In this document: piece by piece, positions 25,394 to 37,232 of the stretch
Layout: the number at the start of each line of letters is the position of its first letter
Numbering within the stretch: position 1 is the stretch's first letter
From: Ciona intestinalis
Taxonomy: Eukaryota > Chordata > Ascidiacea > Phlebobranchia > Cionidae
NCBI RefSeq assembly: GCF_000224145.3
Contig: NC_020177.2
Coordinates: 4,685,713-4,749,712 of the forward strand
DNA: 64,000 nucleotides
Direction of reading: 5' to 3'
The notes under the pieces: model-generated
Told to the model about the DNA's origin: nothing
Databases searched by the model: none
What the model saw: the letters and a program-made list of their open reading frames with translations, nothing else
Program-made: the position numbers and the translations under genes

Positions 25394-28300
25394 CCCTAGT
25401 TTTTGAGTCAACAAAACAGTTGTTATTTAACGCGGGTATTTATCGGCGAGCAGTCGTCCCTTCAGTGGTTGAGGTCGCATATCGTCGGAACTTTTGTATA
25501 GCCACCGATTTTTCGCGTAATTGTTAATTTCCACGGCCCTTTTTTTCGCTGTTACTTTTATTTGAGCAAGAAGCGGCCTGCAGCCTCAAGTTTTTGTTTC
25601 TTGATTCCTTGTACCTACAAAGGCACATCCATTTTTACTTTAATTAATTGCTTGTGAGTGAAGCCTGTGTCCATATAATTGTTAACTTAATAATCTCATG
25701 AAATCGCCGACTAAAACCTGATAAAGACTTAATATTGCGGTCATGTCTGTTGTGTAATTGGTTAAAACGCAACCGAATTTGGAAATCTTTGGTTTAAATG
25801 TCGATATTTAAAAATACACGTTGACTTGATGTTAAAAGTGAGATTTTACTTTAAAATGCATCAGAACCCACATTGTAGGGTAAAGAAAGATTATATCATT
25901 GCACGTCATGTCCATAACTTGGTGTCTATCATATTACATCGGCATCTAAACATAAGTTTGCGAACCGCACTTAAAGCTTGCAATAGTCGCCGTTGTTACT
26001 GTTTGTTCGTCCCCTCTCATATACATGTTGTCTCGCATTGTTTTGGCTGCTGTGACCGTAGAGCTTTGAATGGGTGCTGCCATTCTTACATATTCCGGTG
26101 ACTGGAAAACGTCATTTATATAAATGGTGTCACCGTCACCTTTAGCTGTTTGGGTAGCTTAACTTATACATTTTATTTGTTTGACTTGTCACGAACGGCG
26201 TAACTGCTGACAAACTGTAATTCAGCCAAATTTTTAATCATCTGAAGTTTTTAAATTTTCGACAGACACTTCTTAATGGTATAATTTCTGTTTCATAAAC
26301 TCACACATGTCCTCTTTCACTCCAAGCAGTGGGTACTTCGTTCGTGACTTAGCTTAACGCAGATACGAATACGTTCTGCATAGAAACTAATCAGTACCAG
26401 CTTTTGTAACCCACTAACCGTTTGCTTGTTTTTTTCAATGTTTGTCACCGTCACTTCGTTGCTGTCATGTGTTGTGTGCTGTACAACGTGTGGAATCCAC
26501 CGTAGCGATAACACTGTAGCATGAGTGGTGTTTGCTGTGAGACTACTGAGCGCCGACCGTGCGGATGATTCATTTCTTCGAGACTGGAGCTTACTCTTCA
26601 AAGATGGAATCAACTTTATCAAGATTTACGACGAAAAAAGGAACTTCATGTTTTATCCTGAACATTGAATGTAAACGTTGTGTTTGTATCTCACTTTGAC
26701 GTACAAGTTTTAATTGGATTTTTACTCCATTTTACTTAACCAAAATTTGTATGTACACCTTTTCTCGAAATAACACAACTACTTTTGGTAGCTTCTATAT
26801 TACGTTTCTGGTTTTACAAAATGTTATATTGATAGTAGGTATAAATATTACTCATAGAAAACTGCACTGGTATGTTGTATTTTACATTTTATCGTATTTG
26901 TGTACAGTGTCTCGGTAACTTTTTACTACTCTTGTGAAAACTTTTTAATACTTATTACTTTTCTTTCATCTTAAATAATCCATATTATGACATTTTGAAA
27001 GTTGGTTTAGTTTTGATGTCTGTTTTTTTTGCTTTATTTTAATATTAAACAAATGCTGTTAAGCAATCTTGGGTGTGTGTTTTATGGTCAAGCATCTTTT
27101 GAGGTTTTAGTCTAGTATATTTTACATACATCTTCAAAGTAATAGTTTTATTTTTAAACTGGTAGGTCATGCCAGATTTTGTATATGAACTTGATTAAAC
27201 ATGTACATATATGAATTTTCTTTATATTAGGATTCTGTGTACTGTTTTAGTATAGTCAATTATGCCAATACTATAATTTTTTACAGGTTACAAAATGCCA
27301 AGACTTTGCGAAGTTTAAAAACGAATTTCCTAAATTGCACATCGAGCCCAACACAGACGCCCCCGCGCACGTTTATTTTAGGCGTTTTCACGCTTCAGTG
27401 AAATTCTGGAGTCTTGTTTTCGCAATGAGTTTGCAAACTATTGATTCGAATTTTCGTAGTTACACGTAGTTTTTTACTTTATGCGCTTTAAAATTCCTAA
27501 AATAGCGTAAATAACGTTTTAATTAAACGCACGTTTTACAGTTTGTATTTAGTGTTTATAAGTACAAAATAACCGTAACATTTATAAATGCCGAAGAATA
27601 TAATAAAATAAAGTAAACCGCCTAATTGTTACGGTTGTACATATTTAATTAAAAATACCTTAATAAATCTGTTTTGTTAAGTTGCCTAATCTATATTTTA
27701 ATTTTAGTATGGTGCATGGGCCTACTAGATTGTAGTTATTAATTAGAGTTAAAATATTTTGAATTTAGTTCCATTTTACCTTTTATCGTTTTTGCTTCAG
27801 CTGTTTTTACAAGCAATAATTACTTATTTTAAATTCTGAATAATTTTAACTGGTTTAAATAATTTTTGATTTGAAAAAGTAATTTAAAAATTTGAACACA
27901 TGACCTAATAAGGTTCTTAACTAAATTTAAAAAATGTCCAACAAAAGTCTTAAAAAATCTCAAGATTAATCAATATTAACCCTGGTAAATTAATCAGCAG
28001 AAAATCTCTCTCTTTCTCTCTCTCTATATATCTATACATAAAACAAAATCCTGGAAAAAAAAATTTAAGCTGGGAAAACAGTTTACAATAATTCAGTTTT
28101 GAGGATTGAAAACCCCCTTCTTCCTTTGGGCCGTAAATATATTATTAATCTTTATTATGGGGTTAGGGGTTGGGGGTTTAAATCTTATGTGTATAAACCG
28201 TGAAACTAACTGCTCCCCATAGAATAGAGAAACGAATTTGTCATCGCCTCCTAGCAGAAAAAGTGTACCTAACATCTTTGTATAGTCCCATGTGTTAAAA

Positions 28301-28468
28301 ACAGTTTACAATAATTCAGTCTTGAGGATCGGAAAACGTATTTTGCTTTTGTGCAGTAAATATATCATTAACTTTTATTGATTTCTTATTGTACAGAAAG
28401 CAAGGTGAACGTAGTGTATTGGAGGGGTATGGTTTTGTGTTCTTAAAGTGGAACAATAAAGTGAAAGA
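25394..28468. other. Collagen 3' UTR and intergenic region
   Basis: From the collagen stop at 25391-25393 to the Pur start codon I find no further gene. The first part (to about 26.6 kb) is CpG-richer than what follows. No single AATAAA near the stop stands out; ATTAAA near 27044 and AATAAA near 27605 are candidate polyadenylation signals. A pyrimidine tract of CT repeats lies at about 28004-28036. Confidence 0.4.
28075..28380. repeat. Direct repeat pair upstream of the Pur gene
   Basis: The stretch starting AAAACAGTTTACAATAATTC at 28075 recurs at 28297 (offset 222). Both continue with AGT-TTGAGGAT-GAAAAC and then a sequence ending GTAAATATAT-ATTAA. Each copy is about 80 bp. The right copy runs into 'tttcttattgtacag' (ending 28395), an acceptor-like site shortly before the Pur start. 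Confidence 0.7.
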
Positions 28469-31400
28469 ATGGCAGAAAGAGATGGAAATGGAGACGTGGA
28501 GACAAGATCAGGTAAATATATCACAAGTTATTTGGTTTTTCATTTTGTTGGTTTCACATTTATCTATCTATATAAATAAAAATGTTTCTGTGAAATATTG
28601 GTAAACTTGTAACTTTACATGAACATAAGCTTCAAACTTTTTAGGATACAATTAAGAAGTCACGAAGATAAAATTTAAACAAAAAACAACGAAAAAAGAT
28701 TAGCAGCTAAACAACAATCTTAAAAAAGTACCTCACTTGTAAAAACTATTCGAGCTAAAGTGTAAAAAAAAACATGGTTGCCAAACCCACAAATAGTTAT
28801 AAGCCTAGTAGTTGCAACATCTTTTATCTTGTTTGTTTTCTATAGCACAAAAACATCTTGCTAAAGATAAGCGTAGCCTAGCAATTTTTTTTGTTTGCTA
28901 GTCGATTTTGGTAAGAACTATGTAAACTAACTTAATTTTGTCATCCATCAAAAGTGCTACATTGTAGCACTGTGTAACTTAAACTTACAATATGCAAAAA
29001 GTGTAGATGTACAAATAGTTTTATTGTTTAATGAGGTCACACGACATTGGTTAGCAGTGATGAACATAATTGTTAACGCAAATTTACTTTTGGAAAGCAC
29101 TTTTGTGTGTTCTAACATCCACAGATTTATAATAGTGTAAGGTATTTTATATAGTACAAGTAATAACAAGCACTTTTAATGGTATATACCAAGGCAATGT
29201 AAAAATAACAACATGTTATTTGCAGATTGCAGTTAGTTAGGTTTATCATAGAAAAGTAATAAGTAGCTGGCATGACTTTTATTAGTCACGGTTGTAACAT
29301 TTAAGTTGTGTCTCTATTGTTTATGAGAAGCCTATGTGTAAAAAGTGTTTCTTTGTTGTAAACAATAAAAATTGTGTTATGTTTTCTGTTGTTATGACAA
29401 CACCACTCAAAATACTATATTATTCCTTTATATAGTAGACACGACATTTCCTGCCAATAGATCTACCTTCATTTATAAAGGCTAATATCTTGTGTATCAT
29501 ATCATTAGAGATGAATGACTGGTATTCACATAACAATACAGTACATTTTATCAGTTCATGCATTCCTGAAGGCACGAAAATATTGGCTATACCGTTACTA
29601 TAATGATTGTTCGTGGTCATTAATCATGAAGATATGCAAATATAATTAATAATGGTGGACTGTTTGTGTTGGAGTGGTTTTAGAGGTTAAATATAAGTTT
29701 GAATTAGGGTTTTAAATCACCATCTAGCTAGTCCTGTAAACCCATGGTGTTGGTACTCACATATTCTCACAATGTTTGTTAATTATTAATGCAGCCACAA
29801 GCCACAGTGAAATCTTGGTAGCTTGGTCTACCTTTAACATAAGTTACAGTTCTTCTATGTAATACAAAACACCATTGACCATTTGACATTGACTATTGAC
29901 ACTCGTAATTGCTCCTAAAATTCAAGAGTTAAACATGTTATTGTTACCTTGGTAAACTAAATTTTCATCTGTTATACCATTGACAATTAGATACTGATAC
30001 TGAGTAGTCTTACCTCTTACGTCTAAAATTTATTTTCACAGGTAAATTTTTTTTCATAGTTAAACATCTCATTTTTAACTTGATAAACTAAATATTCAAC
30101 TGCCACTTTGTAAACCTGTAGCACATAATATTCAAACATCTTGATCATTTTTAAACAGGTAACAATAGTCCATGGGAGTCGTAAGGGTACGGTTTTATAA
30201 TTCTTTGAATGTTCTTTGTTTACTACCAATTGGGACGAGAAAATAAAATGATATGGTGTCCCATTTTTTCCCCTGCTAATATATATATATTTCAGTATGT
30301 TATTCATAGAAACACTTTTTTACAATTGTCAGTTGGTTGGTTTGTTGCATTTTATTTATTCCATAAGTTTTTTTCACTTTAAAAATTGTCTGTATAGTTA
30401 TATCATATGTATGTTAACTGTTAATATTCAAGCTTGGTGGCCACAGTATTTGTATTTTATATTATGGTGTGCAAATAACAGCTGTAAAGAACGCCATACA
30501 AAGCAATTCAAACCATGTTTGCCTATCCTGACAATTGTAAATACAGTATCTAAAATCCAGGTTTATTTTATTAGCTAAACACTTCGTATAAAAAGGGACC
30601 GTTGTAATATATAAATGTTTAGGGCATGCTTATACATGTACAGTTGCTCCCAGCAGCAGACAAAACTTAATTTTATTGGGGGGGGGGGGGATTCCATTTA
30701 TCTCAACCATAGGAATAAAGAGTGCATATATGCAAATTCTGAATTGTTCCAATCTGCACGAAATAGGAATTAATCTGTACGTACACAAAATAGATTACAC
30801 TCACCACATTAATCTATCAGGCTCCTGGCTCCCTATGTTGGACAACTATGAGTCAGTGTCACAATATGTCTGTATTTTAACAACATTGTTACCTGAGATT
30901 TTAATAAAATTTAACATACTGGGTATGTTTACTTGTATGTTTTCTTAATATGTATGTTTCCTACCCCAGGGTCTGGATCACGACAATACTATCGCAACCA
31001 GACACACATGGAGACAGAGGAGTTGGCATCAAAAACCATCCAAACCCAGAACAAGAGATTTTACTTGGATGTGAAGCAAAATGCTAGAGGACGTTTTATC
31101 AAGATAGCTGAGGTAAAGTGACTTGTATAGAGGAAATAAATGGTGACTAAACCCTTGTAGTTGGGAAAGTTGTTTAAAAATACTTGGTATTTAATTGTTT
31201 AGGCTACTGCTGTGGGTTTCTATACTAAATATACATATACATGGTCTATACTCTATATAAAATTTATATATATATATATATAGTTTATAAGTCTACTCTA
31301 TACAGAATATATTAATATGGGCAATCTCCATAGCGCACAGAATGTAATAGGCATATAGTCTATACAGAATAAACATTGTTCTCTTTATCTTCTTTCAAAG

Positions 31401-34400
31401 AAACGCTACTTACTAGTAATTACTTGCGTTTTCTAAGGTCACACCTGGTGGCCATAAGAACAGACTTACATTGTCGATGCCAATTGCTTGTGAGTTTCGC
31501 AACGTGCTGTGTGATTTTATTGAGCATTACTCTACACTTGGACCTACCAATCCTGATGCTCTTCCTGTAAGTATAAATACCAAGTCACATTGTACCCTGT
31601 ATGAAATATATTATGTTACCCTGTGTGAATAATCTGGGTATACAAAGTAACTGGTTAATTGGTGATATCGCACCAATTAAATGTTATAACATAGAATACG
31701 GTCTAAAGAGCCCCCTGGTTTTCTAAAAATAGGTTGATTATAATTTATGATATTTTCCAGGGTCTGTGTTATATACTGTGTAGATTCATTAATGCTGAAA
31801 CTTCCATATTTTTCTTCAGGATGAAAGACGAACTTCACTCAAAACTGAGCGTATCACTCGTGAAAACAAACGTTATTTCTTGGATTTGAAGGAAAACCAG
31901 AGAGGGCGCTTTCTTAGAGTCAGGTATCGGTTGTTACGTTGTGTAAACTTGTAATAATGACTGTTTAAAATATGACCAAAAATCTAATGTAGCTCGTCGG
32001 TAAGATTTTAGTTTTTCGTTTCAGCAGTTATATTCAGATTTGCCTTTATCAGGGTAAATTGACCAAAATAGAACAACGAATTGTTGTATTAAATTATATA
32101 TATATATATAAGTTTGCCAGAATTCCATAATAAGATTCATATTATGATGACTTGCACCAATGGTTTACATGTAAAAGCAAAAGAATATTTGTTTGTTTGT
32201 TTTTCTGAGCACTAAATACTACTGTATACTCCTACTGACTTAATGTTCAAATTACTTTAGACAACAGCAAGCATTCAATCAGTACAACCAGGATGGGAGA
32301 CCAAACAACCCACCACAAATAGCTCTACCAGCGCAAGGTAACCTCCTCTAGTTGTTTACTATACCTTGGCTTTGTGGTTGTAGTGTATTATTAGTGTCTT
32401 AGTGTGTGTGGGGTATACGCCTATTCTTTTGCTTTATTGTACATACTGACATGGTGTGAAAAACGGCAAATTGTTATGCAACAAATAAAATGTGGAAGAG
32501 GCATGGATAGTTAGACACATTTCTATAAAACCAATTCAACTTATTGGTTGTAATATACTGATTAATGTATAGATGGTTCCAGCCTTTCAGGGTTGCGCTC
32601 TATAACCTGCCATCCAAGGTTTTGCGCATATGCATAGTTGCACCTATAAGTGCTAAAACTACTAACAGCCACATCTGTCTTTTCCCAACAGCTGCTACAC
32701 AGGGGAATTTATTTTATTGTAAATTAAAATGGGTCACTAGTAGTAAGTCTATCTGCTTGAAATCTTCAGACAATGAATGAACCCATCGAGGTTAATGGTT
32801 TCTATGTTCTACTACTTAGACATCTGAGTGTGTTGACTTCTTGTCTGCATGTGTAAAGTGAAGCTTAATGCGTAATGTCTATTTTGGGGCCATGGGAGTT
32901 CTAATTTAAACCGAAAAATAGTTCACATTCAAAAAAAATCTATAAATTTAAAAAGTAAAAACACGTACACAGGTGCTACTTTTGTCCTATAAACAACAAA
33001 AGTAAAACACCTTGTACATAGACAGTGAGACGACACTAATGCCAAATGCCAAGTATATTATGTCACCCCTATTTTTAAAACTGGGGTGAAATGTGATATA
33101 GGATCTTATACCGGGTTCCAAATTCCTTTGTGTGTTCTAGTTCCACTGTCTTTACATTGCCGAATCTTGCTAAAATTGTATTTATATTAAACTTCATGGT
33201 ATTTGTTCCAGCTGCTTTCTCATCATATTTTAGTATTGCCTATAATTTATGGTGTTTATTTCTGCAACTTTTCCTTTAGTTTCTAGTCAGGTATATACAC
33301 TTCCTATTTATGGTGTTTATTTATGCTTTCCAACAAATATATGTGTATTTATGACCTTAAACTTTAACGCTATGTTTGCGATGTGGTGCTTGCATTTCAA
33401 CAAGCTAGGTGCAATGCCTGCTGCGTCAATATTTGTTGTTTAAACCTGAAACCCAAGTTAAAATATGCAATCTGTATATATGTTGAAAAAGTATGCTGTG
33501 TAGATATTCTCTCCTATTCCAAACTGCCTCTATTTATCCTGAGTCTCGTTTAAGGTCAGGCCATATATTTTTCTATTTCATTATTGACTTTTATACCATG
33601 GAAAATTTGATGTCACCTTGTTTTAAAAAGGGTATGTCACCCTATACACTCCTCTAACTTTGCCCCTATGCTACTTGACAATTCAGTTCTAATTCAATCT
33701 TTTGCCTTTCAGGAATGGTTGAGTTTCGTGATGCACTGACAGCATTGATTGATGAGTTCGCACAGGATGCAGGTGAACAAGCTGAACTACCATCATCGCA
33801 TGTTATCGGGAACTATCGATCTAAAATGGTAACAATCAACTTGTATTGTAACTTATTTATCCTCATGTGGGGCAATGGCAGCCATTGTAACATCGGTGTA
33901 CTGTTTCATACACCTCGTGTCTGCTTACGAGTTACCACTTGACTTTGTGGGTGAATATTTTTTAGTGTATACCTAAAAATGTATGGCAATAAAAGACTAA
34001 AGACTAATATTTGAAGCAACTGTTGTTCCGTGTCTTGTTCAAAGGACCCGTATAGTGGCAACTCACAATAGTGGCAACTTTTGTCATATAATATCATTTT
34101 GATGGTGTGCGTCTGCCACAATTCGCCCACATATTTAATACATATGGCCGAATGTTGAATAATGTTTTATAGGCCATAGCATTTAATCTTAACACATCTT
34201 CTTTTAAACAGTTCTTTCTTGATGTTGGTCACAACCAGCGTGGTGTGTTCATGAGAGTGACTGAGCAGACACGTCACTATCGTTCTGCTGTTACTAGTAA
34301 GTGGATCCATGCTTTACTTCTCTATACTAAGCAGTGTGTACTATTTTATGTTGGTGAGATCCTACAGCATGGTACACCTTGTGATCTGGGATTTAGGCCA

Positions 34401-34996
34401 GAATGGGCACAATAGACTGACACCCAGGGTGATACAGCCCATTTAGTGTTTACTGGGTTGGAGCAATTTCAGTTTAGTGTCTTGCACAGTGTCTTTATGC
34501 CCTCAGCGAGAAATTTAAAGGCAATTGCTCCAAATGGGTTGTCTAAATTGTTATATAATACCAACAAGTACCTTTCCTTTATTCATTCAGTTCCTGAAAA
34601 GTTTTGGGATGAGTTTGCTGACTTCTTCAAGAACACATCAGAGCAGATGGAGGAATATTACCAACAGATGGGAAAGGAGAGACCAAAAGAAGAGACACCA
34701 GAGAAAAAGGCAGATGTTGGACCTGAGGAGGTTAGGATTAATCATAAGATCTTTGTTAAAATGTGCCCTTTTTTCAAGATAGCTAGATTAGGATATAAAA
34801 ATAATAAAAAGATATGATACAGTGACAAAACATCAGTTGTTTCATTCGTTTCGGTTGAAAAGTTTTGATTGAAAAAAAAAACGAAAAAAATTTTACCCTC
34901 AATTTATTGCAGCCTGAGGAGGAGCAGCGCGATGAGCGTCGTCGTACCGATGATTATGACGATAGAGAGGATGATGAGCCAGCAAAAAAGGAGTGA
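28469..34996 (+). CDS. Purine-rich element binding protein (Pur-alpha/Pur-beta)
   Basis: Nine exons encode 306 residues: 28469-28511, 30970-31112, 31438-31566, 31820-31923, 32261-32337, 33713-33828, 34212-34296, 34591-34730, 34913-34996; all junction phases agree. Three PUR repeats are visible. Repeat I is about residues 31-98 ([20 protein letters not shown], ending [11 protein letters not shown]). Repeat II is about 112-187 ([16 protein letters not shown], then [15 protein letters not shown]). Repeat III is about 192-256 ([16 protein letters not shown]). Family knowledge: repeats I and II fold together to bind and unwind purine-rich single-stranded DNA and RNA, and repeat III dimerises. The protein acts in transcription, replication control and mRNA transport. 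The N-terminus is short (about 30 residues, without the Gly-rich stretch of vertebrate PURA). The tail (280-306) is charged and acidic, without the Gln-rich stretch. An acceptor-like site at 28395 suggests a 5' UTR exon or spliced-leader addition just upstream. Alpha versus beta cannot be decided. Confidence 0.93.
30127..30280. mobile_element. GTAGGG MITE-like element, left end lost
   Basis: The body (GGTTTTATAATTCTTTGAAT, then GTTCTTTGTTTACTACC) and a degraded right end (TTTTTTCCCCTGCTAATA) lie in Pur intron 1. Confidence 0.65.
33870..34030 (-). repeat. SINE-like dispersed repeat, reverse orientation
   Basis: 'ctgtttcatacacctcgtgt' and 'gagttaccacttgactttgt' are the complement of the family tail. 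It lies in Pur intron 6. Confidence 0.5.
34365..34555 (+). repeat. Second dispersed repeat ('gggatttaggccag' family)
   Basis: It contains 'gggatttaggccagaatggg', 'gactgacacccagggtga' and 'actgggttggagcaat'. Related stretches, some reversed, occur near 21135-21215, 22060-22170, 45095-45215, 48735-48885, 54485-54535, 56225-56300 and 62020-62080. I read these as pieces of one dispersed element, possibly another SINE. Confidence 0.45.
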
Positions 34997-37232
34997 GTCG
35001 ACAAAAAGTAACTGGCCGATCTTCACTGTGAGTCACAACAATATTTTCTTTACTCAGTTTAGATATATATCCTTTTTTAGCCGTTGTACTTTGCAATTCC
35101 ACTGATTTATCGATATACGGTAAGCCAGTATCTAAAATACAGACTGGTGTGAAGCCTGTTTATAACCAATTGAATCGCTTTTTACGTTTTGGTTAGTGGT
35201 CGCTTTAATTTTTAAGCTTGGAAAACTTGCTCTGATCATTTGGTCAAGAGTTAATCTAATTTATTTTAAAGCATTGGAAAAATGTTTTGTTTTTCAGATA
35301 AGCTGACTGTCAACATATGGAACTTGCAGTGAAGAGTAGTATGTGTTTATTGTTTAGTGTGATTTTGTTTTAAGGCATGATCGTTACTTGTTGCCCTACT
35401 GCGACTGGCCTGGTGTGTCGACTGTCAAACCGCCTATTTTAACGTTGGTACCAGCTGGAGCATTCAATTTATAAAAAAAGAGCACCTGTCACCAAATTTG
35501 ATTCTAACATGTGTTTATTTTAACTACTTTCCGTTACAACTTGTGCTCGCCGCCTCTTATTCCCCTTTCGCTTTTCAGTTGCAGTGTTAGATTCGTTTCT
35601 TTCATGTCGCGTTTAACCTCACAGCAAATTATGTTTCAGCCACAAACCCAGCATTAAGTTTCAGAAAGTTTGTTACGTTATTGGCCAACACCTTTATTCA
35701 GCAGTTATAATTGTCGTACACTAAGTATTTCATTTCTTACCAACCTATTTTATCATTCTGTTTTAATTGGTGGGGAATTTTATTCAGTTTTAGTTTTCAC
35801 AGTTAGAACTCTAAATCAGGGATTTCAAAACGTCCATAAAATTTGATTGGTCACCTAGTAATAGGTCAACGTAACACAAGGCTTTTTGCTGCTCCCGTAC
35901 AGTGAGTGTGTATATACAATGATGATATATTCTATCTAGGCAATTCCAACACGCCAGAACACCAAATTGGTGATTTGAAGTAGACTGTTATGATCTGCCA
36001 CTCTTGTATTACTGGCAATTAATTACTTCTGCATATAAATTACATCACCCTAGTATTTTAACCTACGCGTAGCTCAGTGTAATGGTAATGTGGTAAATGT
36101 TCCATTGATATTTTGAGTGCACATAGCTGAATAAATTTGTTTTAACTGTAAATCTGTTTGTATTACTTTTGTATGAAAATTACAATGAACATTGGTGGTA
36201 AGTTAAATAGAGATAAAATACATCTTAGTTTGGTACACTGAAATCTTTATTATTTATCCTTCATTAGTTAGTTAATGTTGTACCAACGTAGGATATCACA
36301 TTTTCTATTTTTGCCAGCAGCAGCATAGCCATTTCTAATGACTAATATGTCCGTTGTATTTGTGTGGTTATCACAGCATCGCGTAGGTGTACATGATATA
36401 CTTCTCTTTGAGAAGGAAATATAAATTGTGTTACATTTGTGCTTATTATTCTAGTTGAACTTATTTAACCGAAGATCACGCGACTTTTGTTATTCTTTTA
36501 TAAAGATATGGATTTTTCGTCTGACCGCTAGAGTTGTCATTTTCTATGTTCTCTCATTTTTGTTGTGGAGTTTATTTTGACGACTTGGCAATTTGAGTTT
36601 AAATATCTTGTAATAAAAAAACAAAAAACGGCAATTTTAGGTACGTCAACCTAATTATCAAGGCCCAAACTGTAAATTTTGTGCACCAGTTCGTCAAATA
36701 TTTGATTTCGTTTTTGCTGCTAGATGAGTAAGAAGTAAAAAAAGAGCGCTCCAAGGTTGTACTTAAATTTAGCATCATTTTATAAATGTTAATTGTTGTT
36801 TAGTTCTTTGTTGACATGTTATGCTCTGCATCATGGATGTAAAATAGCTTAGTGCGACTAATTTTCTTTCCTGCACAGGATGTAGGCTACAGATAGGAAT
36901 TACCTGACGCAAGCTTATCCACACATGACGAAATATTTGCTTTGAGCATTATACACTGGCCAATAAGGTTGAGTCACGAAAGTACTCGAACGAGTTAGTC
37001 ATAAAGTGACAACTATGGGTGGTATAGGATGCTCACTGTCTTGGCTTAGACAGGACTCTAGATTTTATTACCTATTTATATATAAATATGTGTTATTTAT
37101 CCTAAAACTAAAAGGTAGAATATTATTGTTAACAGTATGGGTGATATAAATGTTCTTTATTTATCAGAATTTGCCTGGTTAGTTTTTAGTATTATTTGTA
37201 AAACTGGTGTTTTTTGTTGACAAGCCATTAAG
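34997..37232. other. Pur 3' UTR and intergenic region
   Basis: No gene is seen between the Pur stop (34994-34996) and the next start codon. AATAAA at 36130-36135 is a plausible Pur polyadenylation signal, giving a 3' UTR of about 1.1 kb. The rest is AT-rich with no recognised element. Confidence 0.4.
36130..36135 (+). terminator. Candidate polyadenylation signal for the Pur gene
   Basis: Canonical AATAAA in plus orientation between the Pur stop and the next gene. It is one of few canonical hexamers in the interval. Confidence 0.35.

Noticed and set aside
30678..30690. Run of 13 G
   Set aside because: Considered as a quadruplex or regulatory site, but a plain homopolymer in an intron is more likely slippage or a base-call artefact.
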